From contig NZ_RJUU01000001.1 of NCBI RefSeq assembly GCF_003751445.1, positions 4,159,001 through 4,223,000 of the forward strand: a stretch of DNA of 64,000 nt. The letters are read 5' to 3'. Below are positions 17,305 through 25,199 of this stretch, one piece after another; the first letter of the stretch is position 1; each line of letters starts with the position of its first letter. The notes beneath the pieces are model-generated. The model did no database searches, was not told the origin of the DNA, and saw nothing but the letters and a program-made list of their open reading frames with translations. Origin of the DNA: Streptomyces sp. 840.1. Lineage in GTDB: Bacteria > Actinomycetota > Actinomycetes > Streptomycetales > Streptomycetaceae. Position numbers and translations under genes: made by a program.

Positions 17305-18566
17305 AGCTGCTGGTTCTTCCGGCGGCCGCTGATCAGGAAGCCGGCGCCCGCGCCGACGGCGAGGCCGATCCCGACGAACCACCAGACACCGCCGATCCCG
17401 TCCCCGTCGCCGCTGTCCTTCTTCTCCTCGTCCTCGGTGGCGGTCGGCTTCGGCGTCGAAATGGAGGCGGGGGCCGGCCCGGTCGCGTTCAGCCGGGTGA
17501 CGAGGTCGGCGCCGCCGAAGTCGTGCACGTCGGCGCCGGTGGAGTGGGCGGCCATGACCAGCTGGGCATAGGCGGCCGGGCCGCTCTGCTCGGCCCAGGC
17601 GGCGGAGTTCTTCGCCAGCCAGTCGACGGAGGCGGCGGCCTTGTCCTTGTGCCCGGAGGCGGACAGGGCGACGACCGCGTCGGCGGTGTTGCCGAAGTCG
17701 GGCTGCGGGGCGCTGTCCTCGGCCCCCGGCATCGGCGGCTGGTCGAGGTGGCCGGTCTTCGCGAGGGCCCCGGCGAGGTAGTGGGCGCCGTTCTGGGCGG
17801 CCCGCTCCGGCCTGAGCGGGGCGCTGCCCTTCTCGCAGGTGGGCGCCTTGGCCGCGGCGGTGTCGCCGACGACGAGCCCCTTGCCGAGCGCGGCGAGGAC
17901 GCCTGCGGCGGTGGCGTCGGCGTTGGCGACGAGCTTGCCGGCCTTGTCGGGCTGGTAGGCGAAGGCGCCGCCGTCCTTGCCGCCGCAGGGGATGGCGAAG
18001 CCGAGCAGCGCGTTGTAGGGGGTCTTGCCGCCGTGCGTCGTGATGTCCCCGAGCCGCTCGCCGGCGCGGGAGAGGGCGCCGATCACGATCGAGGTGGAGT
18101 TCGCGTCACTGGGCCCGCCGGCGGTGTATCCCCAGCCGCCGTCCTCGTTCTGGACGGACTTCAGCCAGTCGAGCCCGTTGGCGACGAGCTCCTGGTGCTT
18201 GCCGACCTCGTGCAGCGCCTGCACGGCGGCCGCCGTCGCGTTGGTGTCGATCACGGTCTTGGCGTCGCACGGCACGGAGGGGTCGGGGCGGTACGCGGGA
18301 AACGCCCCGCTGTCGCACTGCTGTCCGACCAGCCAGTCCACGGCCTTCGCGGCGGGCATGACGCCCACGGCCCGCTGCGACACGAAGGCCAGTGACTGCC
18401 GCCACACCCCGTCGTACGTCGGGTCCGTCGTGCCGTACAGCCCCGAGGGCAGCGCCGCCGACGGGGAGGGGGACGGTGCGGCGACCGCGGCCGGGGCTGC
18501 GGCTGCGGCCGCGCAGAGCACGGCAGCGGTGGCGGCGAGCGCGGCTGCGCTGCGGCGTACGGTCAT
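17301..18566 (-). CDS. Anchored prenyltransferase/squalene-oxidase-repeat (alpha/alpha toroid) protein
   Basis: A 421-residue exported protein. It has a signal peptide ending near AVAAPSPSPS and then several alpha/alpha-toroid repeats with QW-like cores (AVDWLVGQQCDSGAF, GLDWLKSVQNEDGGWGY, FAIPCGGKDGGAF, SVDWLAKNSAAW). A Thr/Glu/Lys linker follows, then a C-terminal membrane helix and the basic tail SGRRKNQQL. No DxDD or other cyclase catalytic motif is present, so it is probably a binding protein, not an enzyme. It is the first gene after the cobalamin riboswitch. The same fold forms the alpha domain of intrinsic factor/transcobalamin, which together with the context suggests corrinoid binding. 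AGGAGAGG lies 13-20 nt before the ATG. Confidence 0.82.
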   Translation of the reverse strand: MTVRRSAAALAATAAVLCAAAAAAPAAVAAPSPSPSAALPSGLYGTTDPTYDGVWRQSLAFVSQRAVGVMPAAKAVDWLVGQQCDSGAFPAYRPDPSVPCDAKTVIDTNATAAAVQALHEVGKHQELVANGLDWLKSVQNEDGGWGYTAGGPSDANSTSIVIGALSRAGERLGDITTHGGKTPYNALLGFAIPCGGKDGGAFAYQPDKAGKLVANADATAAGVLAALGKGLVVGDTAAAKAPTCEKGSAPLRPERAAQNGAHYLAGALAKTGHLDQPPMPGAEDSAPQPDFGNTADAVVALSASGHKDKAAASVDWLAKNSAAWAEQSGPAAYAQLVMAAHSTGADVHDFGGADLVTRLNATGPAPASISTPKPTATEDEEKKDSGDGDGIGGVWWFVGIGLAVGAGAGFLISGRRKNQQL

Positions 18567-18667
18567 GGCGGGCGGGGCCTCTCCTGCGGGAACCGGGCTC
18601 AGGCGCACTCAGGCACCGGGCTCCGGCTCCGTATACCTCGACGGTGCCGGCCACCGGGGTCCCGATG

Positions 18668-18830
18668 GCACGAGCCGGTCACGACCCGGACAGGGCATTC
18701 CGGCTCCCGCCGGGGGCGGTCACGGGATGGGGTGTCCCCTGCTCGAGCGAAGTCGAGAGCTTGGGGAACGGCCAGTGCCGGATTCGCACCGGCTTCCCCC
18801 TGAACGGGCATGATGACGACTCGCACACTC
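18668..18830 (-). promoter_or_regulatory. Cobalamin riboswitch
   Basis: Read on the minus strand, the leader contains GGGGAAGCCGGTGCGAATCC followed by GGCACTGGCC, the hallmark G-G-G-A-A..GGTG..AATCC..CTG core. About 75 nt further is GGGAGCCGGAATGCCC, a fair match to the B12 box. Boundaries are approximate. Between the core and the B12 box sits an extra hairpin (18734-18769). The stretch to the start codon includes CGGTGGCCGGCACCG (near 18643-18657), a candidate expression-platform hairpin. It should turn down the five-gene ECF operon when cobalamin is plentiful. Confidence 0.82.
18734..18769. repeat. Palindromic hairpin of a type repeated in Streptomyces genomes
   Basis: The minus strand reads GTTCCCC, then GCTCTCGA-cttcgc-TCGAGC, then GGGGAC, giving two stacked stems with a bulged T. 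This CTCTCGACTTCGCTCGAGC core is one I recall as recurring between genes in many Streptomyces genomes. Here it sits in the variable middle of the cobalamin riboswitch. Confidence 0.5.
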
Positions 18831-19344
18831 TACCGGGCGGGCCCGTCGGGAGCCCTGGCCGGGCGGTGGCGCCGGGGGAGAACGCGAGGCGGGGCGGCCG
18901 TACGCCGCCGGGAGGGCAGGGGCGGGGACGAGGCGGGCAGCGCTCTCGTCGTCATGGCGGCCGCCGTCCGCTGCCCCTCGCACTGGGGGCCCTGTGCGCC
19001 TGGTGGCTGCAGCGCCGCTCGGCCCGTCCCGCCGGCACGCGTGACATCGTCCCGGCCCCCGTCGAGGGCAGACACTGCGTACGCGCGGCCATCCGCGCCG
19101 TCCCCTGCCGCGTGTCCGGCTCCGGCCACCTGGTGCCGGGCGGCGGCCGCCCGGCGGCCACCCCGGACCCGGAAGACCGCCGGGCCCGCAGGGCGCTGCC
19201 GGAGACCCTGACCGTGCGGGGTGTGTCCGGGCCGCGGGCCGGCGGCCCGGAGAACAACAGGCGACAGCGGGCCCCTCCGGTGACAAGATCGGCTCAACTC
19301 ACTCATGAAGTGGGTTCGTTGGCCGACCGCCCTTTGGAGATGTC
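18831..19344. other. Gap of about 510 nt with one coding-like frame but no supportable gene
   Basis: No start, ribosome-binding site and homologous product come together here. One plus-strand frame, from about 18965 to 19280, has third positions almost entirely G or C, as a real streptomycete gene would, and reads RPLPLALGALCAWWLQRR and onward. It has no acceptable start codon. It may be the remnant of a small membrane protein gene. The 3' end should contain the promoter of the following ABC importer operon. Confidence 0.4.
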
Positions 19345-20139
19345 GTGTCCGAACGTTCCATGCTGTGCCTTCTGGCCACCGCGACCGCCGTTGCCGTACT
19401 CACGGGCTGCACGAGCACCAAGCCCTCCGCCCCGGGCGGCACAGAGGTGGAGTTGGTGAAGTCCGGCAAGCTCATGACCTGCACCCATCTGCCCTATGAG
19501 CCCTTCCAGATACGCAAGGGCAACGCCATCGTCGGGTTCGACGTGGACCTCGTGGACCTGGTCGCCAAGAAGCTGAAGGTCACCCAGGAGATCGTGGACA
19601 CGCCCTTCGAGGGCATCCAGAGTGGGGAGGACCTCAACACCCGCAAATGCGATCTGGCCGCGGCAGGCATGACGATCACGCCGGTGCGTGCGAAGAACCT
19701 GGACTTCTCCGCCGGCTACTTCGACGCCACGCAGGCCCTGATCGCCAAGAAGGGCTCCTCCCTCACCTCGCTGGCCGCCCTCAAGGGCAAGAAGCTCGGA
19801 GTCCAGCAGGGCACCACCGGAGAGACGTACGCGCAGAAGCACGCGCCGGGGGTGACCGCCGTCCAGTTCGAGGATCTGGCTCTGATGCTCACGGCCGTGA
19901 AGACCGGACAGGTCGACGCCGCGGTGGGCGACAACGGTGTGCTCTTCGAGTACGTACGGAAGAACCCGGATACCGAGGTCACCGCTGAGTTCGACACGGG
20001 CGAGAAGTACGGCATCGGGGTCCGTACCGGAAATGACGCCCTGAGAAAGGAGATCAACTCGGTCATCAGCAAGGCGAAATCCGACGGCAGCTACGACCGC
20101 ATCTACAAGAAGTGGTTCCCCGCCGCTCCCAAGAAGTGA
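19345..20139 (+). CDS. Polar amino-acid ABC transporter substrate-binding lipoprotein
   Basis: A 264-residue lipoprotein (lipobox AVLTGC, Cys22) of the SBP_bac_3 family. The N-terminal lobe has YEPFQIRKGNAIVGFDVDLVDLVAKKL, then AGMTITPVRAKNLDFSAGYFDA, and later GVQQGTTGETYA and VDAAVGDNG, the usual ligand-pocket segments. It binds a polar amino acid or similar solute for the permease and ATPase encoded next. GGAG stands 6 nt before the GTG start. Codon choice here and in the permease is slightly less GC-rich than in neighbouring genes. The ligand is not predictable. Confidence 0.92.
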   Translation: MSERSMLCLLATATAVAVLTGCTSTKPSAPGGTEVELVKSGKLMTCTHLPYEPFQIRKGNAIVGFDVDLVDLVAKKLKVTQEIVDTPFEGIQSGEDLNTRKCDLAAAGMTITPVRAKNLDFSAGYFDATQALIAKKGSSLTSLAALKGKKLGVQQGTTGETYAQKHAPGVTAVQFEDLALMLTAVKTGQVDAAVGDNGVLFEYVRKNPDTEVTAEFDTGEKYGIGVRTGNDALRKEINSVISKAKSDGSYDRIYKKWFPAAPKK

Positions 20140-20153
20140 GGAAGCGCATACCG

Positions 20154-20939
20154 ATGCCGATATCACGCCGACAACGGACCCGCTCCATTCGGGGTGTTCA
20201 GTACGCTGTCCTCGCCGCCGTCCTGCTCGTAGTCGCCCTGGCCGCCGACTGGGGCGAGATCGGGCGGGCGTTCTTCGATGTGGACGTGGCCAAGGCGCAG
20301 TTCCCCGACATCATCACCACCGCTCTCGTCAACACCGTCGTCTATACGCTGCTCGGCTTCAGTTTCGGGCTGGCTGCCGGACTCGTCCTCGCGCTGATGA
20401 GGCTGTCGCACGTACCTCCGTACCGCTGGCTGGCCGTTGCCTATATCGAGTTCTTCCGCGGGGTTCCCACTCTGCTGGTCTTCATCGCCCTCGGATTCGG
20501 CGTCCCGCTCGCCTTCCAGGTGGCGCTCAACCAGTACGTGACCGTGATGCTGGCTCTGGGACTCGTCGGCGCCGCCTACATGGCGGAGACGATTCGGGCC
20601 GGAATCCAGGCGGTCCCCAAGGGGCAGACGGAGGCGGCGCGTTCGCTCGGGATGTCGCAGGGCCGGGCCATGGTGTCCATCATCATTCCGCAGGCCCTGC
20701 GTATCGTTCTGCCCCCGCTCACCAATGAACTGATCCTGCTGACCAAGGACTCGTCCCTGGTGTATCTGCTGGGCCTGTCGCTCTCCCAGTACGAGTTGGC
20801 GAAGTTCGGCCGGGATGCCCTGAACCAGAATCGCAGCCTGACCCCGATCCTCATCGCCGGACTCTGCTATCTGATCATTACCCTGCCGCTCGGCCATCTG
20901 GTCCGGCTGCTCGAAGCGCGTACGGCGAGGGCGAGGTGA
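20154..20939 (+). CDS. Polar amino-acid ABC transporter permease
   Basis: A 261-residue HisM/GlnP-type permease with about five or six membrane helices. The characteristic line [30 protein letters not shown] is followed by [27 protein letters not shown], which holds the EAA loop that docks to the ATPase. ATG 20154 follows GAGGAA, and the gene lies 14 nt after the binding-protein gene. Its stop overlaps the ATPase start by 4 nt (GTGA). Confidence 0.93.
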   Translation: MPISRRQRTRSIRGVQYAVLAAVLLVVALAADWGEIGRAFFDVDVAKAQFPDIITTALVNTVVYTLLGFSFGLAAGLVLALMRLSHVPPYRWLAVAYIEFFRGVPTLLVFIALGFGVPLAFQVALNQYVTVMLALGLVGAAYMAETIRAGIQAVPKGQTEAARSLGMSQGRAMVSIIIPQALRIVLPPLTNELILLTKDSSLVYLLGLSLSQYELAKFGRDALNQNRSLTPILIAGLCYLIITLPLGHLVRLLEARTARAR

Positions 20940-21790
20940 ACGCGATGAAGGACGTTCCTGTGGCGGACGGCGAGGCGGCGTCGAACACACCGGCGATCGA
21001 AGTGCGGGGCCTGCACAAGTCGTTCGGCAGGCTGGAGGTGCTCGCGGGCATCGACTTCACGGTCGGCCGGGGTGAGGTGGTGTGCGTCATCGGCCCGTCC
21101 GGCTCGGGCAAGTCCACGCTGCTGCGCTGTGTGAACCTGCTGGAGGAGCCGACCTCGGGGACGATCACGGTGGCCGGCACCGAAGTCACCGACCCGGATG
21201 TGGACATCGACAGGGTGCGCAGGCGGATCGGCATGGTCTTCCAGTCGTTCAACCTCTTTCCGCATCTCACAGTGCTGGAGAACCTGACGCTTCCGCAGCG
21301 ACGGGTGCTGGGGCGCGACAAGGCAGAGGCGGCCCGGGTCGCCCGCGAACGGCTGGCCCGGGTGGGCCTGACCGACAAGGAGTCCGCCTACCCGGCGCAG
21401 TTGTCCGGCGGCCAGCAGCAGCGGGTGGCCATCGCGCGGGCGCTGGCCATGGACCCGGAGCTGATGCTCTTCGACGAGCCCACCTCCGCCCTCGACCCGG
21501 AACTGGTGGGGGACGTCCTGGCGGTGATGCGCTCACTGGCCGACGAGGGAATGACCATGCTCGTCGTCACCCACGAGATGAGCTTCGCCGAGGAGGTGGC
21601 GGACCGTGTCGTCTTCATGGACGGTGGGGTCATCGTCGAGGAGGGCACCCCGGCGCAAGTGATCGGCGCGCCGGGTCATGTCCGTACCCGGTCCTTCCTC
21701 GCCCGCCTGCTGACCCCGGCCGGCGCGCGCCTGCGTGAGGACGCGGCCGCGGATGCCGAAGGGCCGGGAAGGCGGTCGGGTCCGCTCTGA
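20936..21790 (+). CDS. Polar amino-acid ABC transporter ATP-binding protein
   Basis: A 284-residue GlnQ/HisP-type ATPase: Walker [11 protein letters not shown]-loop [14 protein letters not shown], signature LSGGQQQR, Walker [17 protein letters not shown] and switch THEM. It has a longer than usual C-terminal tail (about 35 residues after the core), rich in Ala, Arg and Gly. GTG 20936 is chosen because it overlaps the permease stop by 4 nt; ATG 20945 is an alternative. It completes a three-gene importer. Confidence 0.93.
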   Translation: MNAMKDVPVADGEAASNTPAIEVRGLHKSFGRLEVLAGIDFTVGRGEVVCVIGPSGSGKSTLLRCVNLLEEPTSGTITVAGTEVTDPDVDIDRVRRRIGMVFQSFNLFPHLTVLENLTLPQRRVLGRDKAEAARVARERLARVGLTDKESAYPAQLSGGQQQRVAIARALAMDPELMLFDEPTSALDPELVGDVLAVMRSLADEGMTMLVVTHEMSFAEEVADRVVFMDGGVIVEEGTPAQVIGAPGHVRTRSFLARLLTPAGARLREDAAADAEGPGRRSGPL

Positions 21791-22054
21791 GGGCCGCTCG
21801 CGTCGGGGGCCGAGCTCGGTACCGGGATCGCCGTGGCGGACTGAGCCACCAGCCATCCATCGGTCGGGACCGGGACCGGGACCGGGGCCGGGCCCGGGTC
21901 CGCGACGCGTTCCGGGGTGCCCGCGAAGAAGGCCCGCACGGCTGCCAGGAGCCGGTCGACGGCACGGGACGGCGCGGCGTCGTAATGCCCGGCGCGCCGA
22001 ACCTCATGCCGAGGGATTCGCCCCGTCCCGCGCCTGTCGTCGCCCACAGCCGCC
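21791..22054. other. Intergenic 264 nt with GGGACC repeats, possible gene remnant
   Basis: A run of GGGACC/GGGCCC hexamer-like repeats lies at about 21867-21900. One minus-strand frame across the region reads AVDRLLAAVRAFFAGTPERV followed by a Pro-Val repeat and looks partly protein-like. It would run into the ABC ATPase gene on the other strand and has no recognised family. I see no supportable gene. Confidence 0.35.
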
Positions 22055-23095
22055 TCACACGGCGACGAATGTCACCGGCTCGCTCCCTGCCACCGCCTCC
22101 GCGCGCCCCAGCTTCACCAGCCGGCGCACATGCGCCTCGGCCTCCGAGACCGCGATGTTCCGGGAGCCGTAGGGGATCTGCTCCCAGGGCCGGTTCCACT
22201 CCATCCGTTCGGCCAGCTGCCACGGCGTGAGCGGTTCGGCCAGCAGGGACAGCAGGCCGGTGAGGCGCTCCTCGTGGTGGACGAGGAGTTCCTGCACGCG
22301 GCCCGCCGCGTCCGCGAACGCGTGCTGGTGGGCGGGCAGCACCTCCGCGACCCCCAGGGCTTCGATCCGCTCCAGGGAGGCGAGGTAGTCCCCGAGCGGG
22401 TCGGTCTCCGTCGCGCTGTCCGGGTCCTCGTAGAGGCCGACGTGCGGGCTGATGCCGGGGAGCAGGTGGTCGCCGGAGAAGAGCCGGCCGCGGCCGGGCA
22501 GATTGGCCGGGTGGTCCTCCTCCAGGTGCAGGCAGACATGGCCCGGGGTGTGGCCCGGGGTCCAGATCGCGCGCAGCCGGCGGCCCGCCAGGTCGAGGAG
22601 CTCGCCGGGCACGATCTCCCGGTCCGGGAGCGCGGCCCGCAGACCGGGCAGGGTGCGCATCCGGCCGCCCTTCTCGCGGGCGGCCAGGAGCGGGGCGATG
22701 TGGTCCTCGGGGGCGCCGACCGTCGCCAGTTTCGCCGCGAGGTACGACAGCCAGGTGCCCGGCTCGGACTCCCGGGTCCGGCGGACGATCGCCGTGTCGG
22801 CGGCGTGCATCGCGATCCAGGCCCCGGACGCCTCGCGCACCTGCCCCGACAGGCCGTGGTGGTCGGGGTGGTGGTGGGTGATGACCACACCGTGGATGTC
22901 GGCGATGTCCACGCCGACCGCCGTGAGCCCGGCCGTCAGGGTCTCCCAGGCCTCGGGGTCGTCCCAGCCGGTGTCGATCAGGACCGGACCCCGGCCGGTG
23001 TCCAGGACATGGACCAGCGTGTGGCCCAACGGGTTGTCCGGGATCGGGACTTTGATGCTGTGGACGCCACCACCGTGGTTCATCACCTGCGTCAT
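22055..23095 (-). CDS. MBL-fold metallo-hydrolase with C-terminal winged-helix domain
   Basis: A 346-residue metallo-beta-lactamase-fold hydrolase. The zinc motif is VITHHHPDHHG (H-x-H-x-D-H), with TPGHTPGHVC, FSGDHLLPGI and the late histidine PAHQHAF. The last ~90 residues form a small winged-helix domain (LTPWQLAERMEW...VRRLVKLGRAEAV), as in the lactonase/LACTB2-like group. The substrate could be a thioester or lactone. ATG 23095 has GGGGAG upstream. It is divergent from the aldehyde dehydrogenase gene and shares about 300 nt containing KstR-like sites, so co-regulation with lipid catabolism is possible. Confidence 0.88.
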   Translation of the reverse strand: MTQVMNHGGGVHSIKVPIPDNPLGHTLVHVLDTGRGPVLIDTGWDDPEAWETLTAGLTAVGVDIADIHGVVITHHHPDHHGLSGQVREASGAWIAMHAADTAIVRRTRESEPGTWLSYLAAKLATVGAPEDHIAPLLAAREKGGRMRTLPGLRAALPDREIVPGELLDLAGRRLRAIWTPGHTPGHVCLHLEEDHPANLPGRGRLFSGDHLLPGISPHVGLYEDPDSATETDPLGDYLASLERIEALGVAEVLPAHQHAFADAAGRVQELLVHHEERLTGLLSLLAEPLTPWQLAERMEWNRPWEQIPYGSRNIAVSEAEAHVRRLVKLGRAEAVAGSEPVTFVAV

Positions 23096-23164
23096 GGACT
23101 CCCCAATCTCCGCGGCCTCGGCGGCGTGCTGGTCCCGGCCACGACGCGCCGCGTCCACTGTAAC

Positions 23165-23178
23165 GAGAACTTGTTCCA
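23165..23178. promoter_or_regulatory. KstR-type operator candidate, MBL-fold side
   Basis: GAGAACTTGTTCCA fits TnnAACnnGTTnnA except for the first base, with exact GAAC/GTTC half-sites. It lies 70 nt upstream of the MBL-fold start codon in the divergent intergenic region. Confidence 0.5.
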
Positions 23179-23244
23179 GTGGTAGCCCCGGTCGACCATC
23201 TGGTCGGGACGGCCGGTCGTGTCCCGGCCGTGGACTCCTGGAAC

Positions 23245-23262
23245 TGGAACTGGTATCAGTTC
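23245..23262. promoter_or_regulatory. Palindromic TetR/KstR-type operator candidate, ALDH side
   Basis: GAACTG-GTAT-CAGTTC (23247-23262) is a perfect inverted repeat, and TGGAACTGGTATCA (23245-23258) fits TnnAACnnGTTnnA with one mismatch. That is the same GTT-to-GTA departure seen at 9428-9441. It lies about 135 nt before the aldehyde dehydrogenase start. Confidence 0.6.
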
Positions 23263-23394
23263 TGACATGGAGTCAGATCGAACTCGGCCGCATGTCCGAT
23301 GTGTGTCGGATGTACCTCGGGTGCACGTCGGGCACCGCACGCACAGTTCAGTCAACGAGTCGGGTCACGTGCCGCGTCGCGGGAGGCAGCAGCC

Positions 23395-24858
23395 ATGAGC
23401 GAGCTTGTCGAACACGGAAAACTGTTCATCGGCGGGGAGTTGGTCGATCCGCTGGGGCGGGAAGTCATCGAGGTCATCTCCCCGCACACCGAGCAGGTCA
23501 TCGGCCGCGTGCCGCACGCCGCCGAGGGGGACGTGGACCGGGCCGTCGCCGCCGCCCGCCGGGCGTTCGACGAGGGGCCGTGGCCCCGGATGACACTGGA
23601 CGAGCGGATCGCCGTCGTCACGCGGATCAAGGACGCGTTCGCCGTGCGGTACGAGGAGATCGCCCGCGTCATCAGCTCGGAGAACGGCACCCCGTACAGC
23701 TCCAGTGTCATGGTGCAGGCCCTCGCCGCGATGATGGTGTGGGACGCGGCGATCACCGTCGCCCGCACCTTCCCCTACGAGGAGCGCAGGGACGGGGCGC
23801 TCGGGCCGCTGCTGGTGCGCCGCGAGCCCGTCGGGGTGGTCGCGGCCGTCGTGCCGTGGAACGTGCCGCAGTTCACCGCTGCCGCCAAACTCGCGCCCGC
23901 GCTGCTCGCCGGGTGCTCGGCCGTCCTGAAGGTGTCGCCCGAATCACCGCTCGACGCCTACATCCTGGCGGAGATCGCCGCCGAGTCCGGGCTGCCCGAA
24001 GGCGTGCTGTCGATCCTGCCCGCCGACCGCGAGGTCAGCGAGTACCTGGTCGGGCACCCGGGCGTGGACAAGGTCTCCTTCACCGGGTCCGTCGCCGCCG
24101 GACGGCGCGTCATGGAGGTCGCATCCCGCAACCTCACCCGCGTCACCCTGGAACTGGGCGGGAAGTCGGCCGCCGTGATCCTCCCCGACGCCGATCTGGA
24201 GACCGCCGTCGCGGGCATCGTGCCCTTCGCCTGGATGATCAACGGGCAGGCCTGCGTGGCCCAGACCCGGATCCTGGTGCCGCGCTCCCGGTACGAGGAG
24301 ACCGCCGAGGCCTTCGCCGCCGCCGCAGGCGCGCTCAAGGTCGGCGACCCGCTCGACCCGGCCACCGAACTCGGCCCGCTCGTCGCGCGGCGCCAGCAGC
24401 AGCGCTCCCTCGACTACATCCGGATCGGCCAGGAGGAGGGCGCCAAGATCCTCACCGGCGGCGGGCGCCCGGCCTCCCAGGAGCGCGGCTGGTACGTCGA
24501 GCCGACGCTCTTCGGGGACGTCGACAACTCCATGCGCATCGCCCGCGAGGAGATCTTCGGCCCGGTCATCTGCCTGCTGCCGTACGGCGACGAGGACGAG
24601 GCCGTGAAGATCGCCAACGACTCCGAGTACGGGCTCAGCGGCAGCGTCTGGACCGCCGACACCGAACGCGGCATCGACATCGCCCGCCGGGTCAGGACCG
24701 GCACGTACAGCGTGAACACCTTCAGCCTCGACATGCTCGGGCCGTTCGGCGGCTACAAGAACTCCGGTGTGGGCAGGGAGTTCGGACCCGAGGGGTACGG
24801 GGAGTACTTCGAGCACAAGATGATCCATCTGCCCGCCGGATACGGGGGAGCGGCCTGA
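23395..24858 (+). CDS. Aldehyde dehydrogenase family protein
   Basis: A 487-residue NAD(P)-dependent aldehyde dehydrogenase. It has the Rossmann-type PWNVPQFTAAAKLAPALLAGC, the general-base region VTLELGGKSAAV (Glu), the nucleophile Cys in NGQACVAQTRI, and EEIFGPV and PFGGYKNSGVGREFGPEG near the end. It resembles the Rv0223c-type ALDHs of mycobacteria. GGGAGG precedes the ATG. Its stop overlaps the ferredoxin start (TGATG). An aldehyde from P450-driven side-chain oxidation is a reasonable but unproven substrate. Confidence 0.92.
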   Translation: MSELVEHGKLFIGGELVDPLGREVIEVISPHTEQVIGRVPHAAEGDVDRAVAAARRAFDEGPWPRMTLDERIAVVTRIKDAFAVRYEEIARVISSENGTPYSSSVMVQALAAMMVWDAAITVARTFPYEERRDGALGPLLVRREPVGVVAAVVPWNVPQFTAAAKLAPALLAGCSAVLKVSPESPLDAYILAEIAAESGLPEGVLSILPADREVSEYLVGHPGVDKVSFTGSVAAGRRVMEVASRNLTRVTLELGGKSAAVILPDADLETAVAGIVPFAWMINGQACVAQTRILVPRSRYEETAEAFAAAAGALKVGDPLDPATELGPLVARRQQQRSLDYIRIGQEEGAKILTGGGRPASQERGWYVEPTLFGDVDNSMRIAREEIFGPVICLLPYGDEDEAVKIANDSEYGLSGSVWTADTERGIDIARRVRTGTYSVNTFSLDMLGPFGGYKNSGVGREFGPEGYGEYFEHKMIHLPAGYGGAA

Positions 24859-25091
24859 TGGGGGACCGCTGGAGCGTCGAGGTCGACCGGGGCGTGTGCA
24901 TCGGGTCGGGGATGTGCGTCAACCACGCACCGGACGGCTTCCGGCTGGACTCCGCCCGGCAGTCCCATCCCGTCGACCCGGAGACCGACGCCAACGAGCG
25001 GGTCCTCGCGGCCGCCGAGGGGTGCCCGGTCGAGGCGATCACGGTGGCCCTGGCCGACTCGGGGGAGGTCGTGTTCCCGCCGGAGGACTGA
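24858..25091 (+). CDS. [3Fe-4S]-type P450 ferredoxin
   Basis: A 77-residue ferredoxin with Cys in CIGSGMC (C-x5-C) and GCPVEAI. This is the arrangement of the small actinobacterial 3Fe-4S ferredoxins, in which the second cluster cysteine is replaced (G-x-G-M-C). Such ferredoxins feed electrons to cytochromes P450. No P450 is next to it. The CYP125-like enzyme 16 kb away is the only P450 in the window and shares operator-like sites. It is translationally coupled to the aldehyde dehydrogenase by a 1-nt overlap. Confidence 0.9.
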   Translation: MGDRWSVEVDRGVCIGSGMCVNHAPDGFRLDSARQSHPVDPETDANERVLAAAEGCPVEAITVALADSGEVVFPPED

Positions 25092-25120
25092 GAGCCCTTC
25101 CGTGAGCCCCGCCACCCGCT

Positions 25121-25144
25121 CGGGGTGTGGCCTGCCACACCCCG
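25121..25144 (+). terminator. Hairpin terminator after the ferredoxin
   Basis: CGGGGTGTGG (25121-25130) pairs with CCACACCCCG (25135-25144) around the tetraloop cctg, 30 nt past the ferredoxin stop. Confidence 0.8.
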
Positions 25145-25199
25145 GGCGGATGGCGGACCGCAGTGACCCGGCGGGGGGCGCCGCGACAGAGTCACCAGC

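Noticed and set aside
18810..19306. Small genes on either strand after the riboswitch
   Set aside because: Compositions are low-complexity Arg/Pro/Ala with no ribosome-binding site or family. Only the startless plus frame is kept as an observation.
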